Shown piece after piece: positions 1 to 6,256 of a stretch of DNA of 17,741 bases. This DNA is from a bacterium (GTDB taxonomy: Bacteria > Dependentiae > Babeliae > Babeliales > RVW-14): assembly GCA_010027825.1 (NCBI GenBank), contig RGUK01000019.1, positions 1-17,741 on the forward strand, in the 5' to 3' direction. The notes below the pieces were generated by a model. That model did no database searches. It was not told the DNA's origin and saw only the letters and a program-made list of their open reading frames with translations. The position numbers were made by a program, and so were the translations under genes. Each line of letters starts with the position of its first letter. The first letter of the stretch is position 1.

Positions 1-2
1 TC

Positions 3-950
3 AGCAATCCGCTACTCGTAATTTGGTGTGGAAACATAATTGCCGAAGACTGCTGCGTTGTCCGTGCTAAAGAATATGCCGACCACGTGGATGTAGTCAA
101 CATACGCGACGCAGAAGGAAAATCATCGTGGGCAGCTAAGAACAGCGAGGCAGATATAGATAGAGTATTAAGCCTAATCAGCTACGCAGCGCAGCAGAAG
201 GAGTATTTTAACAACCCTATGGCTACCGGTAAAACCTTCCCCGAAATTACTTGGGGCAAATGCCCACCGCTCCACTCCCTCCCCCTCGTCATCACCTATG
301 CCGACCCTGCAACGTCCAACAAAGACAAGCCGGGACAAAAGTCAAACCTTGCCAACAGCCGTAAAGCAGTCTTCACCGTAGGCTCTGACGGTCATAAGTT
401 CTACATATATACAGGCTTTCTGGACGTTATGTCCAATGCCAACTTTATCGCCTCTCTCTACGCCTGCCGTACATATATTAACGCGGCTGCCCGCGTGCCG
501 TCATTGCGAGGCGGGAGCGTAGCGACCAACGAAGCAACCTCAAAGCGAACCCCCGCCTATTACTACATTGAAAACAACACCCTGCAGGACCCCTTTTATA
601 CACAAGTTCTGCTGCCCTTAATCTACTCTCACGCAGCAGATATTAAACAACCTGTCCTACCCATCACCCCTGACCCGCGCAAAAAAGACGATAAATGGTT
701 CAGAATTGAAGCAATGCTGGAGCCGCTAAACCGCACCGGCAGACTTGTCTTTAACATAGATGAGATGCACAACCCGCACATGGAACGCCTTGCAACCCAA
801 TTCAAATCCGCCAAACCCACCTCCAAACAATTGGACGGTCCCGATGCCATTGAGGGCGCAATATTCCTATTGCAAAACAAACTTCAAACCATCCAAGCCG
901 GCACAATAAAAATTATTAACAAACCCAAAACCACCAAAAACCACTTTTAA
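3..950 (+). CDS. Phage terminase large subunit (5' end outside window)
   Basis: DNA-packaging motor of the phage: an ATPase that translocates DNA into the prohead and a nuclease that cuts it. The reading frame is open from base 3, so the gene starts upstream and only the end of the ATPase part and the nuclease part are present. The first visible residues (NPLLVIWCGNIIAED, then VVNIRDAEGKSSW) match the end of the ATPase domain of Mu gp28-type terminases. The nuclease part shows YADPATSNKDK, then NSRKAVFTVGSDGHKFYI, and ends with DGPDAIEGA, which carries the late acidic residues of the RNase H-like fold. A GTG at base 87 would give a shorter protein but has no leader and cuts conserved sequence. 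An F1 repeat (499-540) is inserted in frame in the nuclease domain and reads PSLRGGSVATNEAT. It starts the + strand head operon, followed by gp36, portal and MuF. Confidence 0.85.
   Translation, partial: SNPLLVIWCGNIIAEDCCVVRAKEYADHVDVVNIRDAEGKSSWAAKNSEADIDRVLSLISYAAQQKEYFNNPMATGKTFPEITWGKCPPLHSLPLVITYADPATSNKDKPGQKSNLANSRKAVFTVGSDGHKFYIYTGFLDVMSNANFIASLYACRTYINAAARVPSLRGGSVATNEATSKRTPAYYYIENNTLQDPFYTQVLLPLIYSHAADIKQPVLPITPDPRKKDDKWFRIEAMLEPLNRTGRLVFNIDEMHNPHMERLATQFKSAKPTSKQLDGPDAIEGAIFLLQNKLQTIQAGTIKIINKPKTTKNHF
499..540 (+). repeat. F1 repeat inserted in frame in terminase gene
   Basis: A 42-bp copy with the constant ends cgtcattgcgag and cgaagcaacct and a ggcgggagcgtagcgaccaa-type core. 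It adds 14 codons without breaking the frame. Confidence 0.85.
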
Positions 951-951
951 T

Positions 952-1045
952 CGTCATTGCGCCCCGGCTCCGTCATTGCGAGGCACGTAGTGCCGAAGCA
1001 ACCTAAAGGGCGTAATAAATCAGCGTAGGGCATCGCCCTACGTAT
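952..1045 (+). repeat. Repeat cluster: F1 half copy, F1 full copy, F3 hairpin
   Basis: Bases 952-970 are a half F1 copy (cgtcattgcg then ccccggctc), 971-1004 a full 34-bp F1 copy with core ggcacgtagtgcc, and about 1020-1045 the F3 hairpin cgtaggg-catc-gccctacg. The intergenic space before the gp36 gene consists of these elements plus a degenerate F2 right half (about 1050-1066) next to the start codon. Confidence 0.8.
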
Positions 1046-1068
1046 CATAAAAATCAAAGTTCAAACAA

Positions 1069-1530
1069 ATGCTAATCCAAACCTCCCACCTCTACCATTT
1101 AATCAACCCCGAAAACATTGAGGAAATAACTCGCGGGGACGAATCAAAGGTAACCGCAGCTATCCGCATGGCAATTCAAGAGGCAAAGTCTTACCTCTCC
1201 GCTTACGACCTTGATGCCCTTTTTGGCAGAGACGCACCCGACTTAGACAATTCAGATGAGGAAGCAATAGCCCCCACCGTTGATGACGACTTCCTCAAGG
1301 ATTTAGTCATCAACCTTGCGTGTTGGAAGCTCATAAAGCTCGGCAACGCCAACTATCTGTACGAAAGTTTACGCACCTTTTATGAAGACACTATAGACAC
1401 CCTCACAAAGATTCAAAAAGGCACCATGACACCGCAGGGTTGGGCTAAATACGTCCCCCCCTCCGACACACCCACCCCCGGCAACCCTATCCATTGGTCA
1501 TCCACCCCCAAACGAAACAACCAATTATAA
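1069..1530 (+). CDS. Mu gp36-like protein (DUF1320), head-tail connection
   Basis: 153-residue acidic protein resembling the DUF1320 / Mu gp36 family, small virion proteins found next to the head and connector genes of Mu-like phages. The family pattern is visible: a short N-terminal stretch (HLYHLINPENIEEITRG), a helix with A...AIQEAKSYLSAYDLDALF, a second helical region DDDFLKDLVINLACWKLIKLG, then YESLRTFYEDTIDTLTKIQKGTM, matching the usual dispersed 'SYL..Y', 'A...L' and 'L..I..G' positions. The ATG at 1069 follows an A-rich leader ending caaacaa. The gene lies between terminase and portal, whereas in Mu gp36 lies after the capsid gene, so the order is rearranged. The family call is from remembered pattern only; the exact virion position is inferred. 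Confidence 0.6.
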   Translation: MLIQTSHLYHLINPENIEEITRGDESKVTAAIRMAIQEAKSYLSAYDLDALFGRDAPDLDNSDEEAIAPTVDDDFLKDLVINLACWKLIKLGNANYLYESLRTFYEDTIDTLTKIQKGTMTPQGWAKYVPPSDTPTPGNPIHWSSTPKRNNQL

Positions 1531-1539
1531 CTCCCTTGC

Positions 1540-1645
1540 CGTCATTGCGAGTCCCGACCTTTAGGTTGAGACGAAGCAACCTAATAGCCCTGAAAGGGCG
1601 TAACAAATCAGCGTAGGGTAAGCCCGTAGGGCGCAACCCTACGTA
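1540..1645 (+). repeat. F1 repeat followed by F3 hairpins
   Basis: 1540-1582 is an F1 copy with core gtcccgacctttaggttgagac. It is followed by ccctgaaaggg and then the F3 hairpins (cagcgtaggg, cccgtagggcgcaaccctacg). The stretch 1531-1730 holds no gene; its last part (about 1700-1727) is a degenerate F2 right half ending just before the portal ATG. Confidence 0.75.
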
Positions 1646-1730
1646 TAAAATAAGACCTTTTGCAAGCCCTGAAAGGGCTTAACAATCCTGAAATCATAGC
1701 ATCTTTTAATCTTAATTCAGACAACAAACA

Positions 1731-3041
1731 ATGGAGCAACAACCAATCATAATCAACCAACTGCAAATCCGCCAGGTCAACCGCCAACCGCTTGACATCG
1801 CCAACTACCTATCCGCCATCACCTCAGCCGAAAGCACACAATACCCCTCAAGGGCAAGACTATACGACATCTACACCCATGCCCTGCTTGACGGACACCT
1901 GCACGGTGTAATCACCAAGCGCATAGACTCTGTGCTGAACAAACCGCTCTTTTACAAAGACAAAAAGGGTGGGGTAGTAGAAGAGCTAAACCCTATCATC
2001 CAATCTGCCGAATTCCGCAAAATAATGCGGCTACTTTTGGAGAGTATTTTATGGGGCATCTCCGGCATAGAATTTATACCGGGCAAGCAGTTGGCTGCCG
2101 TGCCTATCCCGCGCAAGCACATCAAACCGCACAACCACATCATTGCCGTTGAGCAGTTCAGCAACGAAGGGGTTGACTACAACACCCTGCCGAATGTTTG
2201 GATTTTCGGAGAAAAAGACAACCTGGGCGTGTTGCTGCAAGCCACCACTTACGTCATCTACAAGCGCAACGCCATATCCGACTGGGCAAATTTTGTGGAG
2301 ATATTCGGCATACCCATCCGCATTGCCAAGTACGATGTGTTTGACAAGGAAACCCAAGAGGCATTAAAAGACGCATTGGACAACTCCGGCAGCGCACTTT
2401 CAATGTTAATACCCAAGCAAGCAGAATTTGAAGTCCAAGACGGCAAAACCGCCAATGCTAACGGAGATTTGCAAGCCAATTTCGTAGAGACAATGAACGA
2501 ACATATCTCTATCACTATCTTGGGCAATACCGAAACCACCTCCAATGGCAAAACCGGCAGCCAGGCAAAAAGCAAAGTGCATCAGGAGCAACAAAATCAA
2601 ATCGTTAAGTCGGACATGGCACTGCTCCAAGCTGCCCTCAACGACCCCAAATTCATAGCAATTTTACAATCCTACAACTTACCCGTTACCAACGATGGCA
2701 ACTTTGAATTCAACAAAGACATAGACATTGCCTTCCTTGCTGAGCGAATCAAAATAGACAAGGAACTCATCGCTGCCGGCTTACCCATCCCCAACGACTA
2801 TTTTTATGAAACCTACAACATCCCAAAACCAGACCCCAACCAACCTATTATATCACCGCCTGACCCGTCATTGCGAGGCGGGAGCGAAGCGACCAACGAA
2901 GCAACCTTATCATTCAATCAAAAAAATCTTAGTTCAGACAACAACCTCCCCAACCTCCCGTCATTGCGAGACAACGAAGTTGGCGAAGCAACCTACTTGC
3001 AAAATTTAATCAACAAATCCCTTTCCGATTTTTTCGCCTAA
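1731..3041 (+). CDS. Portal protein, Mu gp29-like (DUF935)
   Basis: Portal (connector) protein that forms the ring at the unique head vertex through which DNA enters and leaves. The 436-residue protein matches the DUF935 / Mu gp29 family over about residues 30-375: AESTQYPSRARLYDIYTHALLDGHLHGVITKRIDSVL near the N terminus, ESILWGISGIEFIP, then WANFVEIFGIPIRIAKYDV and ILGNTETTSNGKTGSQAKSKVH, and AERIKIDKELIAAGLPIP. The C-terminal tail (residues about 378-436) is low-complexity and contains two in-frame F1 copies and part of an F2 repeat. The gene ends SLSDFFA-stop; the two Phe codons form the heptamer T TTT TTC, one codon before the stop, followed 6 nt later by a GC hairpin (see 3029-3060). 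The ATG at 1731 follows an A-rich leader. Role is confident by family. Confidence 0.85.
   Translation: MEQQPIIINQLQIRQVNRQPLDIANYLSAITSAESTQYPSRARLYDIYTHALLDGHLHGVITKRIDSVLNKPLFYKDKKGGVVEELNPIIQSAEFRKIMRLLLESILWGISGIEFIPGKQLAAVPIPRKHIKPHNHIIAVEQFSNEGVDYNTLPNVWIFGEKDNLGVLLQATTYVIYKRNAISDWANFVEIFGIPIRIAKYDVFDKETQEALKDALDNSGSALSMLIPKQAEFEVQDGKTANANGDLQANFVETMNEHISITILGNTETTSNGKTGSQAKSKVHQEQQNQIVKSDMALLQAALNDPKFIAILQSYNLPVTNDGNFEFNKDIDIAFLAERIKIDKELIAAGLPIPNDYFYETYNIPKPDPNQPIISPPDPSLRGGSEATNEATLSFNQKNLSSDNNLPNLPSLRDNEVGEATYLQNLINKSLSDFFA
2866..2994 (+). repeat. Two F1 copies and an F2 fragment in the portal tail
   Basis: F1 copies at 2866-2907 (reads PSLRGGSEATNEAT) and 2959-2994 (reads PSLRDNEVGEAT), separated by an F2 right half (about 2922-2941, aatcttagttcagacaac). 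All are in frame with the portal. Confidence 0.85.
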
Positions 3042-3060
3042 GCCCGGCAGCACCCCGGGC
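3029..3060 (+). promoter_or_regulatory. Candidate programmed -1 ribosomal frameshift signal (portal to MuF)
   Basis: Slippery heptamer T TTT TTC at 3029-3035, in the portal frame as T|TTT|TTC, one codon before the TAA at 3039-3041. It is followed by a 6-nt spacer and a perfect 6-bp GC hairpin GCCCGG (3042-3047), loop cagcacc, CCGGGC (3055-3060). A -1 slip puts ribosomes in the frame of the MuF gene, which is open from 2933 through 4591. Between 2933 and the GTG at 3140 that frame has no ATG, GTG or TTG. The signal is seen directly; its use is inferred. Confidence 0.5.
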
Positions 3061-3111
3061 ACACACCTCCTACCTTTACCGCCAATCCACCACCTGCTGC
3101 TCCCCCGCTGC

Positions 3112-3151
3112 CGTCATTGCGAACCCAACCAACGGTTGGGTGAAGCAACCT
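3112..3151 (+). repeat. F1 repeat that supplies the only local start codon of MuF
   Basis: 40-bp F1 copy with a palindromic core (aaccaacggttggg). The GTG at 3140-3142 lies in its right part (gggtgaagcaacct). Confidence 0.8.
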
Positions 3152-4591
3152 AATTTAAATAACCTTTCGGATAACAACGGCAATGACAATCATAGCCAAT
3201 CAGACAATCAAGAAAATCACAGTTCAGACTACCTCAACTCCCTCATTGAAAACCTATTTAAAGGTAATTTAAATGCCGTTGAAATTGACCCAACCCTAAC
3301 CGCCGCCACCGCCCAAACCCTCATGGACGCGGTAATAACCGCCTACCAAGCCTCCCTGCTCGGCAAACCAATGCCCAACCCGTCATTGCGAGGCGGGAGC
3401 GTAGCGACCAACGAAGCAACCTCAAAAAATGCCGTCATTGCGAGCCACGAAGTGGCGAAGCAACCTATCAATTTCACCGACTTCACCACCCCACACACCA
3501 ACGCCCTCAACAATATCGCCAAAAATGTTTACCAATTTTCCGTAGCAAAAAACTACCATGAATTGCGTGAATTAACCGACCTTTTAAAAAATGGCGACAA
3601 AACCCGCTCCTATGCCGACTTCCGAAAAGAAGCCCTGCACATCCACAACTATTACGACCAGCACCTTCGCACCGAATACAACACTGCCCTCTCCGGCGCC
3701 TACAACGCAGCCTCTTGGACTGACTACGAAGAATCACAAAATCGCCGTAATGCCGTCATTGCGAGGCACGGAGTGCCGAAGCAACCCGTTTTATTACAAT
3801 TCCAAACCGCAGGCGACTCCCACGTCCGCGCAAGCCATAAGCTCCTTGACGGCATTGTTCGCCCAATGAACGACCCCTTCTGGAACACACACATGCCACC
3901 CTTAGACTGGAACTGCCGTTGCACAACCGTCCAATTAACCGACAACGAATCGGAGGCGTCATTGCGAGGTACGAAGCAACCTATCCCAAACATCAAAATC
4001 CCAAAACTCTTCCAAACCAACCTCGCAAAACAAAACCTCGTTTTCCCTCTTAACCACCCCTACTTCAAAGACTGCCCTAAAAGCGAACTGTTAAAAGGCA
4101 TATACAACCTGCCGGTAAAAGACCAATACATTCATACCTACACCGGCAAAACCGGAGGAACAGTGCACACCCACGTGTTAGCCGATACGCAGCATAGAGA
4201 TTATGCAGGCGTGCTTGCCTATGCCAAACATCGGGCAGACAATGGCGACATTGTGGAAATTTTAGCCCCGATAGGAGACTCATACACGGATGCAAGAAAT
4301 AAAATTTTGCCAAAAACAAAAGGCACAAAAAACCCTGACCTACGCATCAATGCAGAATACGTAGAGGCTAAAATAATGACCGGCAATAACTTGACTACCT
4401 TGCAAAAAAACATAGATTTGGGAAGCACACAGGCTGATTATATTTATATAAGTACTCCAGAACCTTTAAGCGATGAAGAAATGCTTAGAAGAGCTTCTGG
4501 TTCTATGAAAAAACATGAAAATCTACAAAATATAACTTTTGGACATGGCGATAAATACGTTTTATTCGCAAGAAAAAGTTTAGGGCTTTAA
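3140..4591 (+). CDS. MuF-type head morphogenesis protein with C-terminal nuclease toxin-like domain
   Basis: Minor head protein of the Mu gpF / SPP1 gp7 family, thought to bind the portal and be packaged in the virion, fused to a probable polymorphic-toxin domain. The MuF core lies at about residues 155-265 (SYADFRKEALHIHNYYDQHL, then FQTAGDSHVRASHK, RPMNDPFWNTHMPPLDWNCRCT, with the family's paired Cys near 259 and 261). Residues about 330-483 differ: VHTHVLADTQHRDYAGVLAYAKHRADNG followed by KGTKNPDLRINAEYVEAK (Asp400, Glu409, Lys411) resemble the NPD...ExK core of CdiA-C-type and PD-(D/E)XK-like toxin nucleases. F1 copies at 3381, 3433, 3754 and 3957 are in frame. The only ordinary start is a GTG inside an F1 repeat; the next Met is residue 62. 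Translation through a -1 frameshift from the portal is a serious alternative. No immunity gene is evident downstream; a terminator follows at once. The last 200 bases are AT-richer than the core. Confidence 0.75.
   Translation: MKQPNLNNLSDNNGNDNHSQSDNQENHSSDYLNSLIENLFKGNLNAVEIDPTLTAATAQTLMDAVITAYQASLLGKPMPNPSLRGGSVATNEATSKNAVIASHEVAKQPINFTDFTTPHTNALNNIAKNVYQFSVAKNYHELRELTDLLKNGDKTRSYADFRKEALHIHNYYDQHLRTEYNTALSGAYNAASWTDYEESQNRRNAVIARHGVPKQPVLLQFQTAGDSHVRASHKLLDGIVRPMNDPFWNTHMPPLDWNCRCTTVQLTDNESEASLRGTKQPIPNIKIPKLFQTNLAKQNLVFPLNHPYFKDCPKSELLKGIYNLPVKDQYIHTYTGKTGGTVHTHVLADTQHRDYAGVLAYAKHRADNGDIVEILAPIGDSYTDARNKILPKTKGTKNPDLRINAEYVEAKIMTGNNLTTLQKNIDLGSTQADYIYISTPEPLSDEEMLRRASGSMKKHENLQNITFGHGDKYVLFARKSLGL
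3381..3466 (+). repeat. Two adjacent F1 copies inside MuF, read in different frames
   Basis: 3381-3422 reads PSLRGGSVATNEAT and 3433-3466 reads AVIASHEVAKQP, so two copies 10 bp apart are translated in different frames relative to the repeat. Both cores are self-complementary. Confidence 0.85.
3754..3787 (+). repeat. F1 repeat inside the MuF domain
   Basis: 34-bp copy with core ggcacggagtgcc, read AVIARHGVPKQP. It splits the MuF domain between helix YEESQNRR and strand VLLQFQTAGDS. Confidence 0.85.
3957..3982 (+). repeat. Short F1 copy lacking the palindromic core
   Basis: 26 bp: cgtcattgcgag joined almost directly to acgaagcaacct, read ASLRGTKQP. This is the shortest copy and shows that the two flanks can exist without the hairpin core. 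Confidence 0.75.
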
Positions 4592-4596
4592 AAGCC

Positions 4597-4620
4597 AAAA
4601 GCAGGCGAATGCCTGCTTTT
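4597..4620. terminator. Terminator hairpin at the end of the head operon
   Basis: AAAAGCAGGC-gaat-GCCTGCTTTT, a 10-bp perfect stem starting 5 nt after the MuF stop. A T run follows the stem on the + strand and also on the - strand, so it may end transcripts from both sides. Confidence 0.8.
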
Positions 4621-4655
4621 AGGGGTGGAGCGGATGCTATGCATCCTCCCCGTAG
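4597..4655 (-). ncRNA. Possible short RNA convergent with the MuF toxin gene
   Basis: A consensus minus-strand promoter (4660-4690) is followed by a strong hairpin (GGATGC-tat-GCATCC, 4632-4646, extended by flanking GG/CC) and then by the bidirectional terminator at 4597-4620. The predicted transcript is about 55-60 nt and contains no useful reading frame. Read-through would be antisense to the end of the MuF toxin domain. The existence of this RNA is inferred from the signals only. Confidence 0.35.
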
Positions 4656-4659
4656 AGCG

Positions 4660-4690
4660 CAAATATACACCTTTTCCTCAAAAAAACAAA
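4660..4690 (-). promoter_or_regulatory. Bacteroidota-type promoter, minus strand
   Basis: On the minus strand TTTG (4690-4687), a 19-nt spacer and TATATTTG (4667-4660), an exact fit to the Bacteroidota TTTG/TAnnTTTG consensus. It has the same spacing and same -7 box as the promoter at 6405-6435, with a further shared GTGTATATTTGC block. No recognised gene lies downstream before the terminator. Confidence 0.6.
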
Positions 4691-4695
4691 ATTTC

Positions 4696-4755
4696 CGTCA
4701 TTGCGAGGCGGGAGCGTAGCTCCCAACGAAGCAACCTAAATCACAGTTCAGACTA
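4696..4755 (+). repeat. F1 copy followed by F2 right half
   Basis: F1 at 4696-4737 (core ggcgggagcgtagctccc), then F2 right half aaatcacagttcagac to about 4753. Intergenic; no gene is supported between 4592 and 4810. Confidence 0.8.
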
Positions 4756-4762
4756 CAATTAC

Positions 4763-4792
4763 AAAAAAAGCCCCCGCTTAGGAGGCTTTTTT
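4763..4792. terminator. Bidirectional terminator at the end of the moron gene
   Basis: AAAAAAAGCC-stem-GGCTTTTTT: GC-rich hairpin (GCCcccgcttaggaGGC region) flanked by A and T runs on both sides, 18 bp beyond the stop of the minus-strand gene 4811-5188. Confidence 0.75.
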
Positions 4793-4810
4793 ATTCAAAA
4801 TAACTCTATA

Positions 4811-5188
4811 CTAATTCCCATCCCCCTCTGATATAGCTACCACCTTATGGTTTTCTATAGTCAGCGAAAAATCATAATAAGGGCAATCGCCAATGCACCC
4901 GCTTGCAGTACCGCTATATATCCACGTTTCACTATCTCCCGCCTTTGTCTTATGCCGAACAACCCTATTCGGTCTTGTAAACGCATACTCCACCAACTCT
5001 ACCGGCATACCTATCCATGGCTTGCCGGTTGCATAAGCAGACTCAGCCTTTTTTACCGCAGCAGCTCCATACTTTTTCTTTAATCCCTGTACATATTTTT
5101 CAGTCTCTTTATCGCCTGGCGGAGGAATTGACTGAGCAAAGCAACTTGTGCTTAAAATTAATAAAATTAATAATAGTAATACGCGCAT
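4811..5188 (-). CDS. Secreted BamE/SmpA-like small protein (moron)
   Basis: 125-residue protein with a clear signal peptide: Met-Arg, a leucine/isoleucine-rich core, then STSCFA with likely signal peptidase I cleavage before Gln19. No good lipobox is seen. The mature part resembles the BamE/SmpA/OmlA fold by pattern: IGMPVELVEYAFTRPNRV (the 'GM...V...G.P' helix), then ETWIYSG and a final YYDFSLTIENHKVVAISE strand pair. Two Cys (SGCIGDCP) may form a disulfide in the periplasm. The start at 5188 is preferred over an upstream start at 5275 because the longer form would read through a terminator and the promoter; the promoter's start site lies about 10 nt upstream of this ATG. Own promoter (5204-5236) and own terminator (4763-4792) make it a typical moron. 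It is unlikely to be a cytoplasmic toxin immunity protein. Function unknown; lysogenic conversion of the envelope is a guess. Confidence 0.7.
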   Translation of the reverse strand: MRVLLLLILLILSTSCFAQSIPPPGDKETEKYVQGLKKKYGAAAVKKAESAYATGKPWIGMPVELVEYAFTRPNRVVRHKTKAGDSETWIYSGTASGCIGDCPYYDFSLTIENHKVVAISEGDGN

Positions 5189-5203
5189 AATTGTAGTTTT
5201 CGC

Positions 5204-5236
5204 CAAAGGTATGGTAAAATTTTTATCTATAACAAA
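5204..5236 (-). promoter_or_regulatory. Promoter of the secreted moron gene
   Basis: Minus-strand TTTG (5236-5233), 21-nt spacer, TACCTTTG (5211-5204), matching the Bacteroidota consensus. It lies 16 bp upstream of the ATG at 5188, and its -33 box overlaps the T run of the upstream terminator. Confidence 0.65.
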
Positions 5237-5264
5237 AAAAGCCCCCCAAACGGAGGGCTTTTTT
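5234..5264 (-). terminator. Terminator of the BRO / small-gene operon
   Basis: Hairpin AGCCCTCCG-ttt-GGGGGGCT on the minus strand with a 7-T tail, 11 bp after the stop of the 5275-5487 gene. The reverse direction also has a T run. Confidence 0.8.
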
Positions 5265-5274
5265 CTATCGCTCA

Positions 5275-5487
5275 CTACATCTCCTGCAATCCCATAAACA
5301 AATCCCTAATATCCCGCAGGCACCACAGCTTGTTCACCACCTTTTGCTCATTACCGCTCTCCCCGTCAAGCATTTTCTTTGTCGCATATTCCATCATCAC
5401 CTCGTCCAATAAATGCGCAACATCCGCCGGACTCATCACATCGCCCAAAAAAGCACCCAAAGGCTCTACATTATATTTTGCTAACAT
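5275..5487 (-). CDS. Small protein of unknown function coupled to BRO gene
   Basis: About 70 residues, acidic, predicted mostly helical (MSPADVAHLLDEVMMEYATKKML, then VVNKLWCLRDIRDLFMGLQ). I do not recognise a family. It directly follows the BRO gene: a GTG at 5493 overlaps the BRO stop as GTGA, and an ATG occurs two codons later at 5487; the ATG is chosen here. Either start implies translational coupling with BRO. A terminator follows immediately, so the two genes form an operon. It could be a partner or modulator of the antirepressor, but only the position suggests this. Confidence 0.6.
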   Translation of the reverse strand: MLAKYNVEPLGAFLGDVMSPADVAHLLDEVMMEYATKKMLDGESGNEQKVVNKLWCLRDIRDLFMGLQEM

Positions 5488-5489
5488 AA

Positions 5490-6176
5490 TCACACAGTGG
5501 GGGTTGAAGCGTTAACAATACTTGTATCAGCAGTAGGTTGAGGAAATAATTGCGCTTGCCGTTCCTTCACCTGCTTCAATAGCAAATTAGCACGCTTCCG
5601 CAGCACCATTATCATAGCGTAGGCTTTGCTCACAAACACAAACCCCGCTATATACTTAAAATCAGCCCTATACCGCTCCGCCACCTTATACGCACTCCCG
5701 CTCTTGCTCCGTCCAAGTGCAGTCAGCACATCGCAATAACGGTACATACCCTCTCCCGCCACGTCATACACCGTCAGTTCGCTGAACACCTTGCAATACA
5801 TACCGTGCTTCCGAATGCTCGGCAGCACCACACCCGTCACCCATTTCCGAAATGCCTTAGCCTCCGATTTACGACTTCTAAAGACCAAAGACCACAACCC
5901 CGATTCATTCACAAAAATTACTTTTCTTCGCTGACCTGACAGCAACATTGTTGCTGTCAGCTTTTCGTCATCATCAAGTGGCGCAAGTGCCATATTCAGA
6001 TGATCCAGCCCCAAACATCGGCACACATCCTGCGCCATAAACCAAGGCTCCCCCTCTATCAGTTCTACCCGAACTTGATGGGCTTCAAAAATAAATTCCA
6101 GTTCGTTACCCGAACCACCGGACTGCTTAGCTCCATCTGCTGTGGGCTGCAATAATGTTTTTTCTGACTTTGGCAT
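5490..6176 (-). CDS. BRO-N domain phage antirepressor
   Basis: 228-residue protein of the phage antirepressor / BRO family, proteins thought to act in the cytoplasm by binding DNA or phage repressors to alter lysogenic control. Residues about 25-120 match the Bro-N domain: ELEFIFEAHQVRVELIEGEPWFMAQDVCRCLGL, DDDEKLTATM, VFVNESGLW-type (here VIFVNESGLWSLVFRSRKSEAKAFRKWVTGVVLPSIRKHG). The C-terminal part (YRYCDVLTALGRSKSGSAYKVAERY...FKYIAGFVFVSKAYAMI) looks like the usual antirepressor C-terminal domain. The ATG at 6176 opens the sequence AUGCCAAAGUCAGAAAAAAC, which is complementary over 16 nt to the RNA encoded just upstream at 6281-6296 (see findings). There is no clear promoter between the upstream terminator and the ATG, so expression may depend on read-through. 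Confidence 0.8.
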   Translation of the reverse strand: MPKSEKTLLQPTADGAKQSGGSGNELEFIFEAHQVRVELIEGEPWFMAQDVCRCLGLDHLNMALAPLDDDEKLTATMLLSGQRRKVIFVNESGLWSLVFRSRKSEAKAFRKWVTGVVLPSIRKHGMYCKVFSELTVYDVAGEGMYRYCDVLTALGRSKSGSAYKVAERYRADFKYIAGFVFVSKAYAMIMVLRKRANLLLKQVKERQAQLFPQPTADTSIVNASTPTV

Positions 6177-6213
6177 AAGCGAAAAAAATTAAGCGTTAAA
6201 AATACAATATTAC

Positions 6214-6256
6214 AAAAAAAAGCCGGCAACAATGGTATTACCCATCGTAACCGGCT
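6214..6256 (-). terminator. Strong terminator between the RNA unit and BRO gene
   Basis: On the minus strand AGCCGGUUACGAUGG, loop GUAAUA, CCAUUGUUGCCGGCU, then eight U (6221-6214). The stem is about 15 bp with one U-U mismatch and wobble pairs. Strong only in the minus direction. It separates the promoter at 6405-6435 from the BRO gene. Confidence 0.8.

Noticed and set aside
3042..3142. Portal continuing past its TAA as a proline-rich tail (in-frame open for about 33 codons)
   Set aside because: It would need stop read-through; the -1 frameshift into MuF explains the same region better, and the frame ends inside an F1 repeat.
4625..4831. A 68-codon + strand frame after MuF that could be an immunity gene
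   Set aside because: It is made of a hairpin, an F1 repeat, F2 and a terminator, and ends in a low-complexity tail; it lies after a terminator and shows no protein-like conservation pattern.
4811..5188. Secreted small protein as the immunity protein of the MuF toxin
   Set aside because: It carries a signal peptide, lies on the opposite strand with its own promoter, and looks BamE-like; a nuclease immunity protein should be cytoplasmic.
6177..6213. Separate promoter for the BRO gene (TAATATTG box)
   Set aside because: The -7 box has one mismatch and no TTTG lies 19-21 nt upstream; not enough to call.
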